A DNA stretch of 64,000 bases, from contig NC_064676.1 in NCBI RefSeq assembly GCF_023278565.1, forward strand, positions 7,006,001-7,070,000. Direction: 5' to 3'. How positions within the stretch are numbered: position 1 is the first letter of the stretch; each line of letters begins with the position of its first letter. The notes under the pieces are model-generated. The model searched no databases, was not told the origin of the DNA, and saw nothing but the letters and a program-made list of their open reading frames with translations. The translations under genes were made by a program, and so were the position numbers. This stretch comes from Colletotrichum lupini. Taxonomy: Eukaryota; Ascomycota; Sordariomycetes; Glomerellales; Glomerellaceae. Shown in pieces: positions 60,999 through 64,000 of this stretch.

Positions 60999-62793
60999 AT
61001 GGCGTTGTCCGACTTGAGAAATACTTTGCTTACTAGCGACAGCAATGGCTTGTTGTGGTTCTTTCTCCTGGGCATCGTCTTGCTTGTCGGCGGAAGCCAA
61101 GCGCGGACCAAGTCTGTAGATTCAAGGGAGCCACAAGAAGTGAAGCCGAAAATACCGCTTGTCGGCCATATCATTGGCTTACTAGGGTCGAGGCAAAAAT
61201 ACTATCGTCAACTCGGGTATGTCGAAGGCCAAGTCATTGTAGTCTAACATTCAGTACACGACTTCAATGTGACAAGATGGGCCAAAATACAAACTGATGA
61301 CATCGTATTAGCCTTGAGAATGCGGCACTCCCGATCTTTTCCATCTCGATGGGTGGATCCGAGAAGATATACATCATTACGGCGCCGCAGCTGATCCAGG
61401 TTGCAATGAAGAACAAATCCTTGAATCTTTACCCGGTGATGGCGGAATTCGCACAGAAGATGGTCGGTCTAGGACCAAATGTCATGGACTTGTTCCACAA
61501 TCCACCAAGCGATGGCTCTGTCTCGTGGATTGAGGACCAACATCCATCTTTTGCGCCCCTGGCTCCTGGTCCTGATCTACAGGAGATGAACACCTACGTC
61601 CTAAACAAGATCTCGGAGACCATCAACTCCATCGGACCTGATTACGAGACCAAGAAGCTGTACATGTGGTTCAGGGACTCCTTCACCATGGCCACGGTTG
61701 GCTCCCTCTTCGGCGACAAGAACTCTTTGATGCAGGATCCGACCTTGAGCAAGAATCTGTGGTAAGTTGCATCTCTCAGGCTCTCGAGTCCCAGGGATTG
61801 ACTGCTTACAACGTCAATTAAAGGGACTATGATGGTGGCCAAGCGGAGTTACTCATGAAACCGCTACCCTCTATCACAGTATCAAAGGCATACAACGGCC
61901 GCGCCAAGGTGCAAAAGGCTCTTCGGAAATACTTCCGCGAAGATTATGATCACATCACCGATGCCAGCAGTGTCGTCAAGCGGCGCGTGGCAGTCAACCG
62001 AAAATGGGGTCTGCCCATTGACGACATCGCAGACCACGAGTTCGGAATGCTCTTTGTGAGCGTGACTAATGCTATTCCGACACTCTTCTGGATGATGTGT
62101 TATGTGTTCCGCGATGCCGATCTTGTTGCCGACTTGCAAAAGGAGCTTCTTGCCCTTGCTGTGATCCAGCAGCAAGACAGCGATGCTAGCGGGAGCCGCC
62201 CGTCTCGGAAGTGTACTTTCACCGTTGCCAAGTTCCGTACAGAATGCCCCTTGCTGGTGTCTACTTACAAGGAAGTCATGCGCCTGACAAATCGCTCGAC
62301 GGGTACACGCCGTGTCGTGGAGGACACATTGATCAGCTACACACCACCCGGAGAAGGCGGCGAAACAAAGACCTACCTGCTCAAGAAGGGTGCAAACATT
62401 CAAATCCCTGCCATCATCACCAACTTTGGCCCCGACGCGTGGGGCGAGAATGCACACGAATTCAATCCGCGGCGGTTCATGACCGCAGACAGAGAACGAG
62501 AGCGGGCGCAAAACCGCGCCTTTAACCCTTTCGGTGGCGGTAAACACCTTTGTCCCGGACGTTTCTTTGCCGACGCGGAAATATTGGGGGCGATGGCTGC
62601 GTTGGTGCTAGGATTCGAGATTGAAACTCCGGCTGGTGACAGGATCGAAGTTCCGCAGATCAATAACAATCTGGCTGAGGCTGTTGGAAAACCCTTAACG
62701 AGCGTTCAGGAGAACATGCTTGCGAGGATTCGGCGGAGGCCAGGCTGGGAGGATGTGGAGTGGGCGTATATCGCGAACAACGTGGCAACTTAG
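60999..62793 (+). CDS. Cytochrome P450 (P450-3; resembles CYP7/CYP8-like fungal P450s)
   Basis: Three exons (60999-61216, 61312-61761, 61824-62793) give 545 residues. A membrane anchor (LLWFFLLGIVLLVGG) lies at about 18-32. Substrate-side elements include MGGSEKIYIITAPQLIQVAM. The K-helix ExxR is EVMR (373-376). The heme loop NPFGGGKHLCPGRFFADAE places Cys near 466. The I-helix region LFVSVTNAIPTLFWMM has Asn-Ala where AGxxT is usual, as in P450-1, so the two may belong to one wider clan; their overall sequences differ clearly. It is probably an ER-bound oxidative tailoring enzyme. The start is chosen to give a short luminal N-terminus before the anchor. Confidence 0.9.
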
Positions 62794-63178
62794 AAGGAGT
62801 ATATTGTTCACAAGGCGCGCCGATCATGCCAGTTTGTCCAGTTTGTTGTAGTTCTTCGCAATATGAGGGTATGAAATTTGGCTTTATTGACCTTTGACGA
62901 AGCCGTTGCGGTCCCGGGCCGGCGTCATTCGCGGAAAGCCGGTGAGGGGTCGCCGCGGAATGCTAGCCGCGGAAACCTTCCCGAGCCGCTTATCGGCAAG
63001 GGAGTAGCAACATGGGAAGCCGAACTGGCACGGATTTCCGGGCTTACCTAACGCGTTCTCTGTGAAGCTGCATCATATGGATCTTTAGAGCTGCAAATCT
63101 TCATGTGTGTCCCCCATAGATTCACACTTCCTCTTCGTTTGCCAACAACTCGACGTTCCTTATCACTTTGCAGAATCA
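62794..63178. other. Intergenic region between P450-3 and the aconitase X gene
   Basis: 385 bp with GC-rich stretches including repeated GCCGCGGAA-type words near 62930-62980. No gene is visible. It should hold the promoter of the aconitase X gene. Confidence 0.45.
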
Positions 63179-64000
63179 ATGGTGCCAAACCCAAGCCAGG
63201 CACTTGCCGTCATTCCGGGCGATGCCCAGGGCCAGGTCATATTCTCAGATGTCCCGCTCAGCTTCATGATGGGTGTCGACTCAAAGACCGGCATCGTCGC
63301 AGATGCACACCACCCCCTCCGCGGCACATCTCTCAAAGACTCTGTCCTCGTCATCCCTGCTGGTCGCGGATCATGTTCCGGCAGCAGCGCAATCGCAGAG
63401 CTGATACTTTGCGGCAATGCACCCGCAGCCCTTATCTTCAGGGACGTGGAGATGATTCTCACCCTGGGAGTTTTAGTTGCCGAGAAGATGTTCGACAAGC
63501 GCATTCCGATTGTCTTCCTTTCAGACGCATCGCACTTCGAAATCTTCCGTCAAGCTTCGACAGTGCAAATAAACGAAACGAGCTTGTTGGTTTCACCAGG
63601 CGGCCACAAGATTGACTTGGTGCCACAAAGCGTAAAGGCGTTAGAGTTGAATCCAACAGACAAAGCCATCTTGTCTGGCGAGAGCGGCGAGGCTTCTCGT
63701 ATCGCAATGGAAATCATCGTTAAGTACGCCACGATACAGGGGGCACAACGCCTGATTGATGTTTCTCAAGTCCATGTGGACGCTTGTGCCTACGTTGGCG
63801 AAAGCAGTCTCTTCGTCCCTGAGCGCCTGCTCTCCCTCGGAGGAAAGTTTGTCGTACCATCGACCTGCAACTCCCTGAATGTCGACCGGCAGAGGTGGAA
63901 GGAATTGGGAGCCAACCCCGAGATCTCTCAAATATCTGACAAGATTGGAGACACGTATCTCAAGCTGGGCGCCAAGATGAGCTTCACCTGCGCTCCGTAC
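63179..64000 (+). CDS. Aconitase X (AcnX), swivel domain fused to catalytic domain; cut by the window edge
   Basis: The frame is open from the ATG at 63179 to the last base, 274 codons, so the 3' part is missing. Residues 1-150 match the AcnX swivel domain: VPLSFMMGVDSKTG, HHPLRG, VIPAGRGSCSGSSAIAE, APAALIF. From about 155 the catalytic domain begins (ILSGESGEASRIAMEI, GAQRLIDVSQVHVDACAYVG, FVVPSTCNSLNVDRQRW, KMSFTCAPY). Family members are Fe-S hydro-lyases; known ones dehydrate cis-3-hydroxyproline or, in archaea, mevalonate 5-phosphate. In bacteria and archaea the two domains are often separate proteins. The substrate here is unknown. It starts 385 bp after P450-3 on the same strand and may be the next member of the cluster or its boundary. 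Confidence 0.88.
   Translation, partial: MVPNPSQALAVIPGDAQGQVIFSDVPLSFMMGVDSKTGIVADAHHPLRGTSLKDSVLVIPAGRGSCSGSSAIAELILCGNAPAALIFRDVEMILTLGVLVAEKMFDKRIPIVFLSDASHFEIFRQASTVQINETSLLVSPGGHKIDLVPQSVKALELNPTDKAILSGESGEASRIAMEIIVKYATIQGAQRLIDVSQVHVDACAYVGESSLFVPERLLSLGGKFVVPSTCNSLNVDRQRWKELGANPEISQISDKIGDTYLKLGAKMSFTCAPY

Overview
This window looks like nuclear DNA of a filamentous ascomycete (Pezizomycotina, probably a Sordariomycete). The evidence is the short GT-AG introns (about 60-95 bp), the fungal gene families, and three long AT-rich blocks in which transposons carry the C-to-T decay typical of repeat-induced point mutation (RIP). I cannot name the species.

Layout. 1-16 kb is ordinary gene-bearing sequence: an allantoate-permease-type MFS transporter (1921-3597), a MARVEL-like membrane protein with a Pro/Gln-rich tail (4207-5798, minus), about 8 kb with no gene I can support, and a small secreted HsbA-like protein (13870-14472, minus). 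From 16 kb on, the window is a mosaic of RIP-decayed Ty1/Copia elements and secondary-metabolism genes. Copia-A copy 1 spans 16045-23410 (plus), Copia-B 27953-35567 (plus) and Copia-A copy 2 51131-58684 (minus). All three have matched LTRs; target-site duplications are exact for Copia-B and Copia-A copy 2, and 4 of 5 for copy 1. Both Copia-A copies carry the same 514-bp nested insert (solo-LTR-like) at different internal positions.

Between and beside the elements lie genes typical of a terpenoid or meroterpenoid cluster: a broken phytanoyl-CoA dioxygenase-like gene, an MFS sugar transporter, three cytochromes P450, a Baeyer-Villiger-type flavin monooxygenase, an eight-helix membrane protein that could be a membrane terpene cyclase, a long BAHD-type acyltransferase, a secreted protein of unknown function, a short-chain dehydrogenase and, at the right edge, the first 274 codons of an aconitase X. 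No polyketide synthase, NRPS, class I terpene synthase, prenyltransferase or cluster transcription factor is visible here.

Working hypothesis (inference): a membrane cyclase or an enzyme outside the window makes a scaffold, which the P450s, the monooxygenase and the dehydrogenase oxidise and the BAHD enzyme acylates. Two 15-bp palindromes CGGAG-N5-CTCCG, one upstream of the monooxygenase and one upstream of the acyltransferase, are candidate sites for a Zn2Cys6 regulator. Exon structures were worked out by hand from splice sites and reading phase; each multi-exon gene called intact closes in frame.
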